From Rotaria sordida (Eukaryota > Rotifera > Eurotatoria > Philodinida > Philodinidae), in the NCBI GenBank assembly GCA_905250125.1, contig CAJNOL010000866.1, forward strand, positions 1 to 64,000: a DNA stretch of 64,000 bases, read 5' to 3'. The notes beneath the pieces were generated by a model. The model saw nothing but the letters and a program-made list of their open reading frames with translations, had not been told where the DNA came from and did not search any database. Made by a program: the position numbers and the translations under genes. Shown here in pieces: positions 27,101 through 38,361 of the stretch. How positions within the stretch are numbered: position 1 is the first letter of the stretch; each line of letters opens with the position of its first letter.

Positions 27101-30089
27101 AGATGAGTTATATTAAAATGTAAATTTTGTTTTTACCTTTTATTTTCTAATAAAATGATTGTAATGATTATTTTGAACATGTTTATGATATCTTTTAAAA
27201 ACTTTCGTTTTTTTTTTTGTTTTTGGATTACAAAAATGTGATTGTAAATAGATATGATGAAATACGTAGCAATTAAAATGAATATTTATCATTTTGATTG
27301 AATATAATTATGAATAGTAATCTATTAAGACTATAGTATACATTATTCATTTAGAAAATTATTTATCCATTTTTCTAAATCACTCTATTTGGATTACCTA
27401 ATTCACTTGTATAATGTTTAATCTAGACATGTCCTTTTAATCTAGTTGTACAAATTTAATCAACAAAAAAAAAAAAAAAAAAAAAATCGATTTTTTTTCT
27501 TTTTGCTAAATGTTAATGGTTTCTATTTGTCCATTCTTTACAAATACATAGCATACTAAATTAACAATCTGTTACATCGATAATAATCTAATTTCCATTT
27601 ACATACTTTCCTTATTTCTCTTATTATGGAGACAATTTTCTACTTCAATTCAAATATCATCATAATATTGACATGTAAAGAAAAAAAAAGAAATACATAG
27701 ACTACGATAATCAAACAGACCGGGAGGAAGAAACACACACACACACACATACAAGCTAAAGGGTTCTATAGTTCATCATAGATCATTGAGACTTATTTAA
27801 ACCCTCCTGGCTAATATATACAAAAAGCTATTGAAAATAAAACGTTAATATATTCATGAACTCATAGTTATTGTTTTTTTTTTGAATTCAGTTTGACTCA
27901 AAAGACAAAAAAAAACACGACCTGACCCTATCATTACTATTTTTATTATGTCATTTCGATTGATCAAATGTAATAAGAAAAAAAAAAAAAAAAAGTATAA
28001 CTACTGTTATTTCCGAGCTTCATTTAGATAAACATTCACACATACAAACAAAAAACTGTTAATGAATGAAATCTTATATTAAATCTAATTTTTAAGGTCA
28101 TCAAAATTCTAAACAAAGAATATGTGTATGTTTATCTTTGTATATTCACACATTTTCTTTTTTTTTTTTTTGTTAATCGAATTGTTCAAGAAAACTAACC
28201 GATGTTTAACCTCGGGCGTTATGAAGCTGAGAACATGATCATATTACAACAAAAAAAAAGAAATGGAAAAAGAAAACGTAGAGAAGTCCTGTTCTTTTCT
28301 ATGTCGATATAGATTATCAATACGATTAAATTACAAACATTAATAATTTAGTATATGTTTTAATTATAAATGATTTATAAGAAAGGAGAAAGAATAAGAC
28401 AGTTGAAATCATCGAAAATTTTATAGTTAAATTAATGTAATAATTTAGAAAAAAAAAAACATTTATTATTCTTTTATAAGATGAATTTTTAAGGTATCCT
28501 ATAGATATATATATATTCATTAATTAAACTTACATCTCCAATTTTTCCATTAAAATCTCCATTAGGTACGGGTGTTAATTCTGCACCAATAAATATATTT
28601 GTCTTTGTTTGCCATCCATCAGGTAATTGTACATCAGATTGTTCAATATTATCAAGATCAAAATGTAACTATAGAAAATATAAAAATTTTATTTTCTCTT
28701 AAAAAAAATAGAATTCAAATTACTTTTCTTTCTAATCGTTGTATAGTTAATTTATGCCATTTACCATCATTAATTATTATTTGATTATTAGGTTTTGTTG
28801 TTAAAATAACATCAGGAAGATCATCTTGTGAAAAAATTATTTTTGGTTTACCATCCTAACAAGAAAATAAAACATATTTCATCGATCATTTTTTTTTTTT
28901 TTTAAATTCTTATCTATAATCAAATCAAACCTCGATATCAAATACATAATAAATATTATCATATGCAAATCCAGCAAGTATGGTTGTTGCTTGTGATATT
29001 TGTTGATTTGTAAGAATAGAAAATGCTATAGATTCTGATAATGTATAATCTTCTTCATCAGTTGTATATTTTGTTCGAACATTAAGTGGTGATGGATATT
29101 CACTAATCGTTTTCGGTATCAAACGATTATTATTTAATGACGCTTCTGTAAGAGTACCGCCTAGACATAAAGAAATATATATTTCAATAGTTGATGATGA
29201 TGATGATTGAAGTCATGTTAGTCATTCGTCTGATTAATTTTCGAACTCTAGTATCGATAAGTGCAAAAAAATAATAATAATAATATCGACATTCAATATG
29301 CTAGTTGAAGCTTTTTTTTTTTTATTTATTTCGTCTAAGCATGTGTGGAGATGAAAATGTATCATCATTTTAAATTCTTGTATATGTATATATATTAAAT
29401 TCAAGAGCTTACCGATAGTAAAAGTCTCATTGAATGACGATGATGTATTATTTATATTATCATCATTCAATAATTTTAAAGATTGTTGTTGATATAAATA
29501 TATTTGAAGGAAAAATACAATAAGAATAAATGAATATTGTTTTGTGTACGACATAGATTTTGATTAGAAATATTTAATGATGATTTTCATGATTAGTCTA
29601 TATATGTATATTGATTATTCAAAGAATTTAACATTGTACACATGAATGATGTATGAGAGCGCATCTATGTTGAGAGAAAAGAAAAATATATGAATGTTTT
29701 ATCTCTCTTGTCTCTCTCGTTCTCTCATTATCGTTGTGTAGGGTGGATGGATGGTCGATGACCATCATCAAAATGCAAAAAAAGAAAAAGAAAAGACACA
29801 CATTGAGAGAGACAAGAAGAAGAAGAAGAAGAAGAAGAAAGATTTCTCGCTCCTTCATATAGACTAGTGTAAGTTATACACACAGTTCACCATCGTTTCT
29901 ACGTTATATACGATGTATATGTCGATGGTGGATGAGAGCAGATGATGAGGATGGAAGAAGAGAATAAGAATGAACTGTGAGTGACGAGTAAAGAAATGAG
30001 TGCGAGAAAAGAGAAGAGAAAAATTTTCTCCTTCTGGGCCGAAGCGAAAAAATAAAATTGTATCGGCGTTGTCGAGGGAGAAAGAACAA

Positions 30090-30123
<34 letters not shown>

Positions 30124-30195
30124 CATAGTGGTCAGCAGTATAAAATCGGTTCGTGTCTGTCTTCTTCATCTCTCGGCGACACACTGAGTGTATAC

Positions 30196-30249
<54 letters not shown>

Positions 30250-33200
30250 GTATTTTGTATGAGTAAAAGAGCGTGAGCATCAAGAGTGAAATTAGTCGTC
30301 GCCGGCTGATGCATGATTTCTTCTTCATTGAATTGTCTGTCCGATCGAGACAAGAAAAGGAAGAGGGAGAGAGAGAGAGCAAAGGAAGAAAATGGTTCCA
30401 CTGTAACACTAGTGTTTCGTGAGGCCCTATATAGAGTATCAACACCTCTGTTTGCATTGACCCTAATCTCTCTCTCACGCGCTATAACCTTTCTCGATGT
30501 CGCGCACACTTGTGCACAATTAAATTGTATATGTATAAATGCATATATATATATATGTATCAGATCGGTAAAAGTATTAATGCATATGTCGCATGATTGA
30601 GATAAATATTATTTTATATTAAAATTGAATCATATTATAAGTTTAAATTTATGTTTTCAAAATGAACAAAACTAATTTTCTTTTGTTAAATGAAGACCGA
30701 CAAGATGAATCAAATTACAAGTAAATTCTCAATTTTCTTGGTGACACAAACAAAAGAGACATCAAACTACATGCATACTATGTATTATATAAGAACACTC
30801 ATAAGTACAAAACGAAAAAGTGAGAAGAAGAAGAAGTAGACGAAGAAAAAAAAAAACTCCCAATGCTACAAGAATAAATTGTCATGTCAAAAAAAAAAGA
30901 AATGAGAAATCAAATTGATAAAGAATAAAAGAAAAAAGACAAGAAGTACTAAATGCACCTAACAAGTAAATGTTACGATTACGATTGATGATAGCAAATG
31001 ATTACTTCAATCTCTTAATCGTATAATTTATGTCTCATTAGATATAGTCATATATTTTTTCCTTTCTTTCTTTCTTTCCACATTCCAATATAATCTCATA
31101 TAACCAGAAAAAATATATCCCAGACAGTCAGCTGAAAAAAATAGTTATAATTCCATGTTGCAGAAAAAAATAATGATCAACTACGAATACCAACAATATT
31201 ATTTATCAAAAATATCTTAATATGATTTTCTTTTTTTTTTTCAAAATTATCGCATATCAATGATGTAAGAATACAAAAGATTCTAAAACTGTCTAATTCC
31301 TATCTTTAATCATTGCATGTTTGATCATCTTTCATCGTTCACAGATTAAGATTTATTGTTCCTAACACGCAATATATATATATATATATACAAATGTCTG
31401 TCAAACAGTCACAATTAAAATCTAATTTTTTTTCTCTAATATTCTTATTAAACATTCGTCATAATTTAAACATTTATCGATCAACTTGTATGTAATAAAT
31501 GTTAAAAAGAAATACTATACTTATAAATTCACACATTTACATATTATTGTTGTTTTTTTTTTCCTTTCAATATATATTATAACTAGAGAAGAGTAATACT
31601 AAATATTAGTTAGACTATACTATTCTTTTTTAGACTTACATTGACATAAATCGAGATTTGTTGTATCTCGTTTAAAACGCTCATCATTGTGCATATATGC
31701 ACAACATTCTAATAGTGATAGAAATAAAATTCTCTATCAGAAAAAAAAATCAAAAATCTTAATATTGAATACCTACCAAATGGTTGCTTTTGATAAGACC
31801 AAGATATTGAGTGAAAATCAACATATGTATTAAAAGATGAAGAAGATAATGAAGATGGCTTATTCGATTGAATATAAATCGAACTTGTTGTATAATCTAT
31901 AAGTTGGCCAAAAAGAAAAACAGATAAGGATAATGGTGAACGATAAACAAGATTAATAAATAATGGTATTTGATAAGGAAATTCAGTTATTTGTGTACGT
32001 AAAATACCACGATTAAATGGTAACCAAAGATCAAAATGTAAATTTGATGATGATGAATTTAAAACAATAAAATTAATATGAATTGATGCATCATTTTTTA
32101 AATATTGTGTAAAAATAGTTTGTGAATTATTAAAATGTTCAATTGAAAAAATAAATGTTAAAATTAAATCTATAAGAAAGGAAAAATAATAAAAATCTTT
32201 TTTTTTTTTTATTTTATTTTTTATATGATTACCTGTTGAACATATATTTAAATTCCACATACAATTATCATCTTGATTATGAATAGGTGAAAATGTTATA
32301 AGATTATTTTCATTAGAATTTGTTTTAACATCTTAATTATAAAAAAATAAATTTTTCTTAATAAACATAAAAAGAAAAAGAATTTAATTTTTTTTTTTAT
32401 ACAAACTTTTTTTAATAACATTAAAAATATTTGGATATGTACCATACGTAAATGATATTGCGTCACTTTTTGATATATATTCAACAGATGTAAAATCAAT
32501 TTTATATTGAATAAGATTGTTATCTAAATAACAAAAAAAGAAAAATTTTTTTTTTTTTTGATTATTAATGAGCATAAATTTATTCATAGATTTTGCTTTA
32601 GAGTTTGTTCTTTTATTTATTATTTCTTTTCAAAATATAACAAGTACCATTTGTCAATTATTATTTTCTTGTTAATATAATAATTGTTTATTTACCCTTA
32701 AGTTATCTTTTATGATTTACACAAAAAAAAAATATATATATATAATTAGATTTATTATTAATTTTAGTTGAATTTTCTTGTTCTTTTGTCTATATCTTAA
32801 TATTACATAAGGAAGAAAAGAAAAAAAGTAGATAATGAATATTCAATTATAACATTATGAATGACTCTCATCTACTTCAAAAGAATGTTTAATGGTTAGT
32901 TCCGTTGTTAAAAAACAATCATTAAGTATATAAATGTTTCCGAGTTTTTTTTCTTTCATCATTTTTCGAAGTACTTTATTAAATATGTTTTAAGAATAGA
33001 TAAATAAATCAATGCAAGCAACAAAAAAAAAAAGATTTGATTTATTTCGATTTAAAATACGAAAAGAAAATATAAATATATAAATCTTTTTTTATTCTAA
33101 TATTTATATACGAGATTAAAATTCTAATTTTTTTTTTGTCTTCTTGTGTATGTGTGAATATTGACAGATATTGAACATTTATTTTATTTCTTTGATATTA

Positions 33201-35291
33201 TTATATAAGCGATTAGCATATAAGCATGTCATATATATAGACGTTCTAAATGACATACAGGAAATGAAGCAAAGCAAGTTGTCTATGTCAATTGCAAGCA
33301 TTTCGTATTGGCTATTATCAACTACATATATTTATATGTAGATCCAACATTATGATTAATTGAGCGAAAACGACAAGCATACATGTATATGCATACACGT
33401 TAAGTTTTCTTTCAATCATTCTTAAGTTCCTTTTTCTATATATGTGTGACATCTTGACAAAGACAGGACCATGACCCGTTTAACTGTTTACTTGATCGTT
33501 TAATTCAAAAGTATACACTATTCACTTCACCTTCATCCTTTCGATCTTCTATGTGAAGTGAGTGAAAACAGTTTAGCTTTGTTACTCTACCGCAAGTTGA
33601 GTGAAAGAAGATGACACACACTCGAGAGTCAATCTGTTCTATGTTCACACACATAAATATATATACAAAGTGTTCATTATTTTTTTTTGTCTCGGGCAAA
33701 TCTTCATCGATTGTACGTTTGTATAGAAAATATGAACACTTTAATCATAGACTGTGCAAAGAAAGAAAAAGAACTTCACAATGTAGGTGTGTATGTATAA
33801 ATATATATATATATGTGTGTGTGTTTCATCATTTATTGACAGGCGATCATTCTCATTATCTTTTCTTTGTGTTGATGAATATATACACGCGAACAAGTTC
33901 AACTGTTTATAGAATGACATGTGTGAGAATAGCATATCAAAACAATTAACGCTCGTGATCAAAGATTAGTAGTACTACTACTACTACTAGTCTTGATAAT
34001 GATGATTATCAATCATAAATTACATCATGCATTACAAAGAAAAATGAGCAGTATTGCCTCTATAGTAAACGTACATAAGTAGACAACAACAACAGGTCAG
34101 TTAGATGATCAGCGTATGTGCATGTATGTATATATGTATATATGTGTTGGGCGTTTAATCGGGCAGACATAATGTAAACATATCGAACTGACTGACTGAC
34201 TGACTGACCGAACAAGCAGTGTTTCATTAGGAGAGATGCCCATAGGATCCTCCATATGGTTGATCGCATGCATTGTTTGATATGGTGTTGCTTATATATA
34301 CATATAAGCAGAAAAATAGAACATAATGTATTGCGTAAAAATGAATGAAATATATTGAAAAAGATTATCGTCGGATTTCAACCAACTAATATTCATTATT
34401 AATATGAAAAAAAAAGATAAGCATGATGAAACAGCTTATGTCTTTAAGGTTAAATATTCATAATTATAAATATTAGATAAGTCATTGTTAATATATCTTC
34501 ATCTTTTTTTTTTTACAACATAATGACTTACTCATCATAGTTAAAATACTACATGTTTTATTGCTACAATCACATTGATATCGTGGTTCTTCATCAACAT
34601 TTAAACATTCACATGATGAACTTGAACATAATGATATTTGTTGTTCACATACTTCAGATTGATAATTATTTGATAATGATGAAAAAATAGGATATTGAAT
34701 ACGTTCAGGACATCCACATAAACCATAACGAAGATTACGTATATAACCTTGATATGATGAAAATAAAAAATCATTTGAATTATATTTTTTATTAAATATA
34801 TTTAATGGTAAACCACCAATATAAACTGATGAACTTATATTTAATGTTGTAAATGGTACATAATTTAAAATTTTTGTTTTTATTATACGATTTTCAACAT
34901 TTCTTAAAGCAACTGTATAAAGTAAAATTTCAATTATTAATGATGAACGTTTTTTAAATACAATTTTATACCATTTATTATCATTAATTATTTGTTCAAA
35001 TTTTTCATATGATTTATTTTTTCCAAATTTTTGTTCAACTATTAATTTTCCATTATATATTGATATAAGTATTGAATCATCATTATAATAATTATTATCA
35101 TATGTATAAAAAAGTAAACCATTTTTTGTTTTTGTACGAAATTCAAATGAAAATGAACCATTATTACATAAATATAAAGATGGATAAATAACAAATTGAT
35201 TATTTTTATTTTTATTATTTATTTCATTTAAATTAAATTCAATTGAATAAACATAAGAAATAATTAATAATAGGATATACCATATAAACAT
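13061..35291 (-). CDS. LamG-EGF-transmembrane-WD40 neurexin-like receptor (full gene)
   Basis: One spliced gene, ATG at 35291 and TAA at 13061-13063, predicted 2431 residues. I joined 29 exons with GT..AG borders and the phase agrees at every junction. Order: signal peptide (1-20), laminin-G domains (about seven, residues 30-1440) with Cys-rich EGF-like linkers, ten EGF domains (1445-1825), one membrane helix (about 1873-1895), a 160-residue Gly/Ser/Thr-rich cytoplasmic linker, then a WD40 propeller to the C terminus. LamG and EGF ectodomains of this kind (neurexin, axotactin, CASPR) mediate adhesion or signalling between cells. A WD40 domain inside the same chain would give an intracellular docking platform. 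I do not recall a named family with this exact order. The alternative is two fused gene models, but phases and the lack of stops argue for one. Confidence 0.8.
15268..15994 (-). CDS. Membrane helix and cytoplasmic linker exons of the receptor
   Basis: Exons 15994-15689, 15635-15495 and 15399-15268, all phase 1 in and out. The first holds a Pro/Val-rich stalk, then the hydrophobic helix IGWILAIVSGLLLIPLALAF followed by basic ARKC, which sets the inside face. The next two are Gly, Ser, Thr and Arg rich (ETTRIEQTR, SSAYSQ) with several Tyr in acidic or Gly contexts. The donor of the last exon is uncertain: GTAGGA at 15267 is in phase, and a GTTGTT site slightly further downstream is also in phase. 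Confidence 0.75.
16067..19594 (-). CDS. Ten-EGF block of the receptor
   Basis: Exons 19594-19472, 19211-19089, 17910-17800, 17620-17393 (two domains), 17155-17024, 16684-16580, 16507/16509-16399, 16329-16222 and 16165-16067. Each domain has six Cys in EGF order, for example CERINCLNGGYC and CQCPAQYTGYRC. All exons are phase 1 at both ends and multiples of three, the classic shuffling-compatible EGF module. The last three domains are short (33-37 residues). Several domains carry the GYxG segment before the final Cys. Calcium-binding D-x-N/D-E motifs are not obvious. Confidence 0.85.
18920..18929. other. Assembly gap (10 N)
   Basis: Ten N bases flanked by T-rich sequence in the 1.2 kb intron between the second and third EGF exons. 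The true length is unknown, so a further EGF exon could be hidden here. Confidence 1.
19712..19832 (-). CDS. Alternative first exon (short form) of the receptor
   Basis: ATG at 19832, then MQTLILLLLIISIIIIEA, an almost ideal signal peptide, followed by a short segment ending CYLGCC. The donor at 19712 is phase 1. The next exon (19594, EGF1) accepts phase 1 from here or from the LamG exon ending at 21529, giving WTPCER or RTPCER respectively. The short form would be about 1026 residues: ten EGF domains, membrane helix and WD40 propeller with no LamG. The 1.7 kb before this exon has TA, CTT and GA microsatellites. Confidence 0.65.
19833..21528. other. Region upstream of the short-form first exon
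   Basis: Intronic for longer forms. Microsatellites include CTT near 20235-20275, TA near 20412 and 21298, and GA near 20760. No exon is supported. A promoter for the short form would lie here but no motif can be named. Confidence 0.5.
21529..29160 (-). CDS. Common LamG block (LamG3-LamG7) of the receptor
   Basis: Exons 29160-28931, 28855-28724, 28668-28534, 25403-24170, 22909-22098, 22022-21906, 21844-21725 and 21646-21529. Typical LamG signatures recur: INDGKWHKLTI, INDGREHKLIL and INDGKQHRILV before beta strands, and FIGCLQNITYN, FIGCIKDILLN and FVGCFANVTYN near domain ends. After the sixth LamG there is a Cys-rich segment (CFYQQGMMCDRQIPC, CGQTDCSMVC). The 1234-base exon holds two LamG domains without an intron. 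A 3.1 kb intron (28533-25404) splits LamG3 from LamG4. The final donor is phase 1. Confidence 0.8.
23864..23990 (+). pseudogene. Possible orphan exon fragment, antisense inside the receptor intron
   Basis: After a plausible acceptor (TTTATACAG) the plus strand reads about 40 codons of unusually protein-like sequence, including LAFVEDYNLDEILFVYIE and TSDVWKEI, with more G/C at third positions than the surrounding DNA. It then runs into a T homopolymer. I do not recognise the family. It may be a pseudogene fragment or a chance ORF. Confidence 0.3.
26604..26677. repeat. Strong hairpin in the 3.1 kb intron
   Basis: AAAAAAGCGAGACTTGAGTA (26604 onward) pairs with its inverse at 26656-26677 over 22 bp with one mismatch, leaving about a 30-base loop that itself contains short inverted motifs. 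It is intronic relative to the receptor gene. Confidence 0.7.
29413..29554 (-). CDS. Alternative first exon (middle form) of the receptor
   Basis: ATG at 29554, then a signal-peptide-like stretch (FILIVFFLQIYLYQQQS) and a short Asn/Ser-rich tail ending SFNETFTI. The donor at 29413 is in phase 1. The next exon (29160) accepts phase 1 from either this exon or the long-form exon ending at 31640. The predicted product is about 1999 residues and lacks LamG1, the EGF-like linker and LamG2. This mirrors beta-neurexin, where an internal promoter replaces the N-terminal half with a new signal peptide. Expression is not shown. Confidence 0.65.
29555..31639. other. Region upstream of the middle-form first exon
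   Basis: Intronic for the long form and promoter-side for the middle form. It holds many microsatellites: GAA near 29818, TAG near 30090, and TA/ATAC near 30195-30250. ORFs here are low-complexity shadows. Confidence 0.5.
31640..35291 (-). CDS. Long-form 5' exons: signal peptide, LamG1, EGF-like, LamG2
   Basis: These are exons 1-5 of the receptor: 35291-34532, 32523-32407, 32331-32233, 32169-31777 and 31708-31640. Exon 1 begins MFIWYILLLIISYVYS, a clear signal peptide, then a LamG domain ending GYIRNLRYGLCGC. A Cys-rich segment with CSSSSCECL and YQCDCSNKTC follows. Exons 2-4 form a second LamG-like domain, and exon 5 ends DLCQC. Each donor falls in phase 1, so these exons can only be translated together with downstream exons. 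The first intron is 2 kb and AT-rich. Confidence 0.75.
32524..34531. other. First long intron of the receptor
   Basis: About 2 kb, AT-rich, with a CTGA/TGAC repeat near 34190-34205 and TA tracts. No exon could be supported. Confidence 0.5.
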
Positions 35292-38028
35292 TTTCTATCT
35301 GTTTAAAATATCCTTTACCCTCCTAAAAGAAAAACAGAATAAATCAGTCTATAAGATGAATATAACTTCAATAGGAAAAAAGTGAACAATTTTTGTTATA
35401 TTCAACTAATTGTTCAAGATTCTTTTTTTTTTTTATAACAAAGGTAAACTTGATTCTATAACGACGGACGATAAACTTTACGTAATCGAAGTGGAATCAA
35501 CAAATATGTGACATGCCTATTGGGGGATGCTCTTAAAAGAAAAAAAAAAAAAGAAAAGAAAAACTAACAGTAAGAAAATTCTGATAAGTCACGAAAGAAA
35601 ATTAGAAGATAGATTATTTATCTGTATTATTTTTCTATCTAAATCATTATGATTATGTTTTCTAGAATCAAGGTAAAAAAGTTAATAAGGCTTCTGAACT
35701 TCTACATCTTACTTATTCTTGGACAAATGAGAAGAATAGAAGAGAAAGATTCTCTCTCTTGCTTTCGAGTAATGGTCAAATAAATACGTTCATTCGTAGA
35801 GTTTTGTATATACACATACGTTTTGTCTCTTGTTCTTCTTCTTCTTCTTTTCTCATTTCTTATTGTTATACTCCTTCTTTTCGCCGTTCAACAATATCCA
35901 ATAATGCAAGACAAAGAGATGAGAGAACACGCGATATACATATGTGCATAAAAATAGGCCGTCGTCTACGGCCATAGTTAATTATTTTGATGAGAATGAG
36001 AACGAAAGCCCCTCAATAACCATCTTCCTTGCTTTCTTTTTTTTTCTTCTATCGTTTACTGTTATTGAACAGTGTTAGAACCACTAAACCATTGTCCATC
36101 ATTGTTTTATCCCATATATATATATATATATATATATACATTCATACATATTTGACTGTCATCACTACAATACTATTCGATAAACAATGCTAAATAGTAC
36201 ATACAAAGATCTACATGTCATTAGCCAACTTTTTTATTTTTGTTGTATTGATAAGTTTAAGTTATGTAGATAATGATGAATAGAAAACGAAATATACGCA
36301 TTTTACTAGATGATGGACGATGATGCATCGATATTTAAAAATAAGTATGTCTCATGAAAAAAAGAAAGAAAGAAAGAAACTCAAAAATGAGCAATTGATC
36401 ATCAAAAAACAAATAGACTATTAAATTTGACTGAAAATTTTTTTCTTTTTATCTAATATGTAAATGATATATTCAAATAATTCAAGATATATATATATGT
36501 ACTTGAAGCAAAAAAATAAATGAATTCACATCAAATCTTTAAAGAGCAATTTTCTTTATAATATAATCGATTAAATTTGAATATTTTGTTTTTGATAAAA
36601 AAAAAGACATTGAATACAAACTAAGAATCATCACACATACTACTTTTTTTTTGTTTTTTATCTAAAGTAGAGTGAGTAATAAATATCTTTATAACACACT
36701 ACCAATATTCTTTGTTTTGTTTTTTTTCTCAATGGGATAAATAAAACAATTGTTGTTAAGATAAAAGGCAAGAGTACGTTGAACATATGCAGTAATTTAA
36801 TCTAGACAAGATTTATTTGATTTGTTTTTTTTTACACATCCCAGACGATGGATATTGAATAATTTATTTTATCGTAAGATTGGATCCATATGTATATTAA
36901 TTAAGTAGTAAATCCTTTTTTCTCTTGAATAAAGAATGTTAAAGATTTTAATAATGATTTGTATTTTACAAAAGAGAGTTAATACGAGCAACTATGAATG
37001 ATTTAAAAAAAAATATTCTAACAACAGCTGAAAACTATCATATATTGTTGTCAAATAGAAGAAGGTCAAATATCAATCATGAACTAGGCATCTTTCAAAG
37101 AATAAAAGAAAAGAAATTATGATAATACTTGTCTTTTTATCTAATCGATCGTCAAACGATTGAATTTTATTTTCATCCGATTATTAATATTATATATATA
37201 TATACTTTCTATATTGAATATGATTTATTAGAAAAGAATTTTTTTTGTTATCTTATCTTTTGCTAATTGTTATACGTATCCTTGTCTATTCTCGAAAGGC
37301 TGATGACGACTATATTTATTATTGAAAAATGTTTGCATGTATGAATAATTTGATTTGTATTTCTAATAAGTCTTTTCTTTTCTTTGTCTTTCGAAAAATA
37401 CAATGAATTTGTGTCATTTATGTTATCATGATAGTCACCAACATAGTAATTTTTTTCGTGTATAATTATCAATTATACTAATATAGACAAAAAATAAAAC
37501 AAATCTTGGACATTTTAATTCATTTTTCGAAATTGAAGTTGAAATTTTTGATTTAATATCAAATTTATAAATAAAATAAGGTAAATTATTAACTCTATAT
37601 TATAGAAAATTCTACACCTTTATTTAAGTTCTTTAACTACTTAAATATGCTCTTTTAATATCCGTGAATAAATATGTGTTCTGACGTCAATAGAATAAAT
37701 TATACATTTATATAAATAATACGATAAACATTTCTTTTACTAAAAGAAAATTATGTGAGAATTGCTTGATTTTTTTTTTAATTTGAATTTTTTTTTAATT
37801 CATATCACTCGAAGCTATTGCAGATTTTCCTATTATTCTAAAAATAATTGACTTTTTATCAAAAATTAACATCATTTTCTATTCATTGAAAATTCTATTG
37901 CTATTAGTTTTTGTTTTGATGGTAAAATATTATAAATAAATCTTAATGAAAGAAAAAATTTTCTTTTTTTTTTTTTTTTTTTACGAAATATAACCGTACA
38001 TGAATGACACAGTGCAATAAATAAATCT
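35292..38028. other. Intergenic, 5' side of the receptor
   Basis: No supported gene. TA microsatellites lie near 36118 and 37195, and poly-T runs are common. Probably contains the long-form promoter. Confidence 0.5.
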
Positions 38029-38361
38029 TTAAAGAATAGTACATGATTTTGATTTTTTATCTTGTTCTATGTTTTTCGTAGCATTTTGATTAGTTGTTGA
38101 TGTTGTTTTGAATTGTTTGCTTTGTTGATATTGAACATTGGTATTTGAATTTATACCATTACTTGTTGAATTATCATATGTTTTACTTCTATTTTTAGGT
38201 TTTTCAGTATTGATAACAATATTTCTTAATTCTTTTGGATCAAATGTACCCAAATAAATATCACGATAGGGTGTATCATGTTCACAATGAAAGGCACCTT
38301 TTTGTCGACATACACCACAACGAAAATCTTCTCTATCGAAATGATTGGCGTTCGTTGTCAT
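38029..38361 (-). CDS. Small CAAX-box protein with a Cys/His cluster
   Basis: A 110-residue intronless ORF. Near residues 14-30 it has a Cys/His cluster (CGVCRQKGAFHCEH) that could bind zinc, then a conserved-looking YRDIYLGTFDPKELRN segment, then an Asn/Thr/Ser/Gln-rich tail. The last residues are DKKSKSCTIL: a basic patch followed by CTIL, a CAAX motif whose final Leu predicts geranylgeranylation and membrane anchoring. An acceptor-like TTTACTTTAG lies just before the ATG, so a 5' untranslated exon or trans-splice site is likely. I do not recognise the family. Gamma subunits of G proteins and small GTPases end the same way, but the rest does not match them. Confidence 0.6.
   Translation of the reverse strand: MTTNANHFDREDFRCGVCRQKGAFHCEHDTPYRDIYLGTFDPKELRNIVINTEKPKNRSKTYDNSTSNGINSNTNVQYQQSKQFKTTSTTNQNATKNIEQDKKSKSCTIL

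Noticed and set aside
29864-30600. Several ORFs with Tyr, Thr or Ser repeats
   Set aside because: They arise from TAG, TA and GA microsatellites in the region upstream of the middle-form exon.
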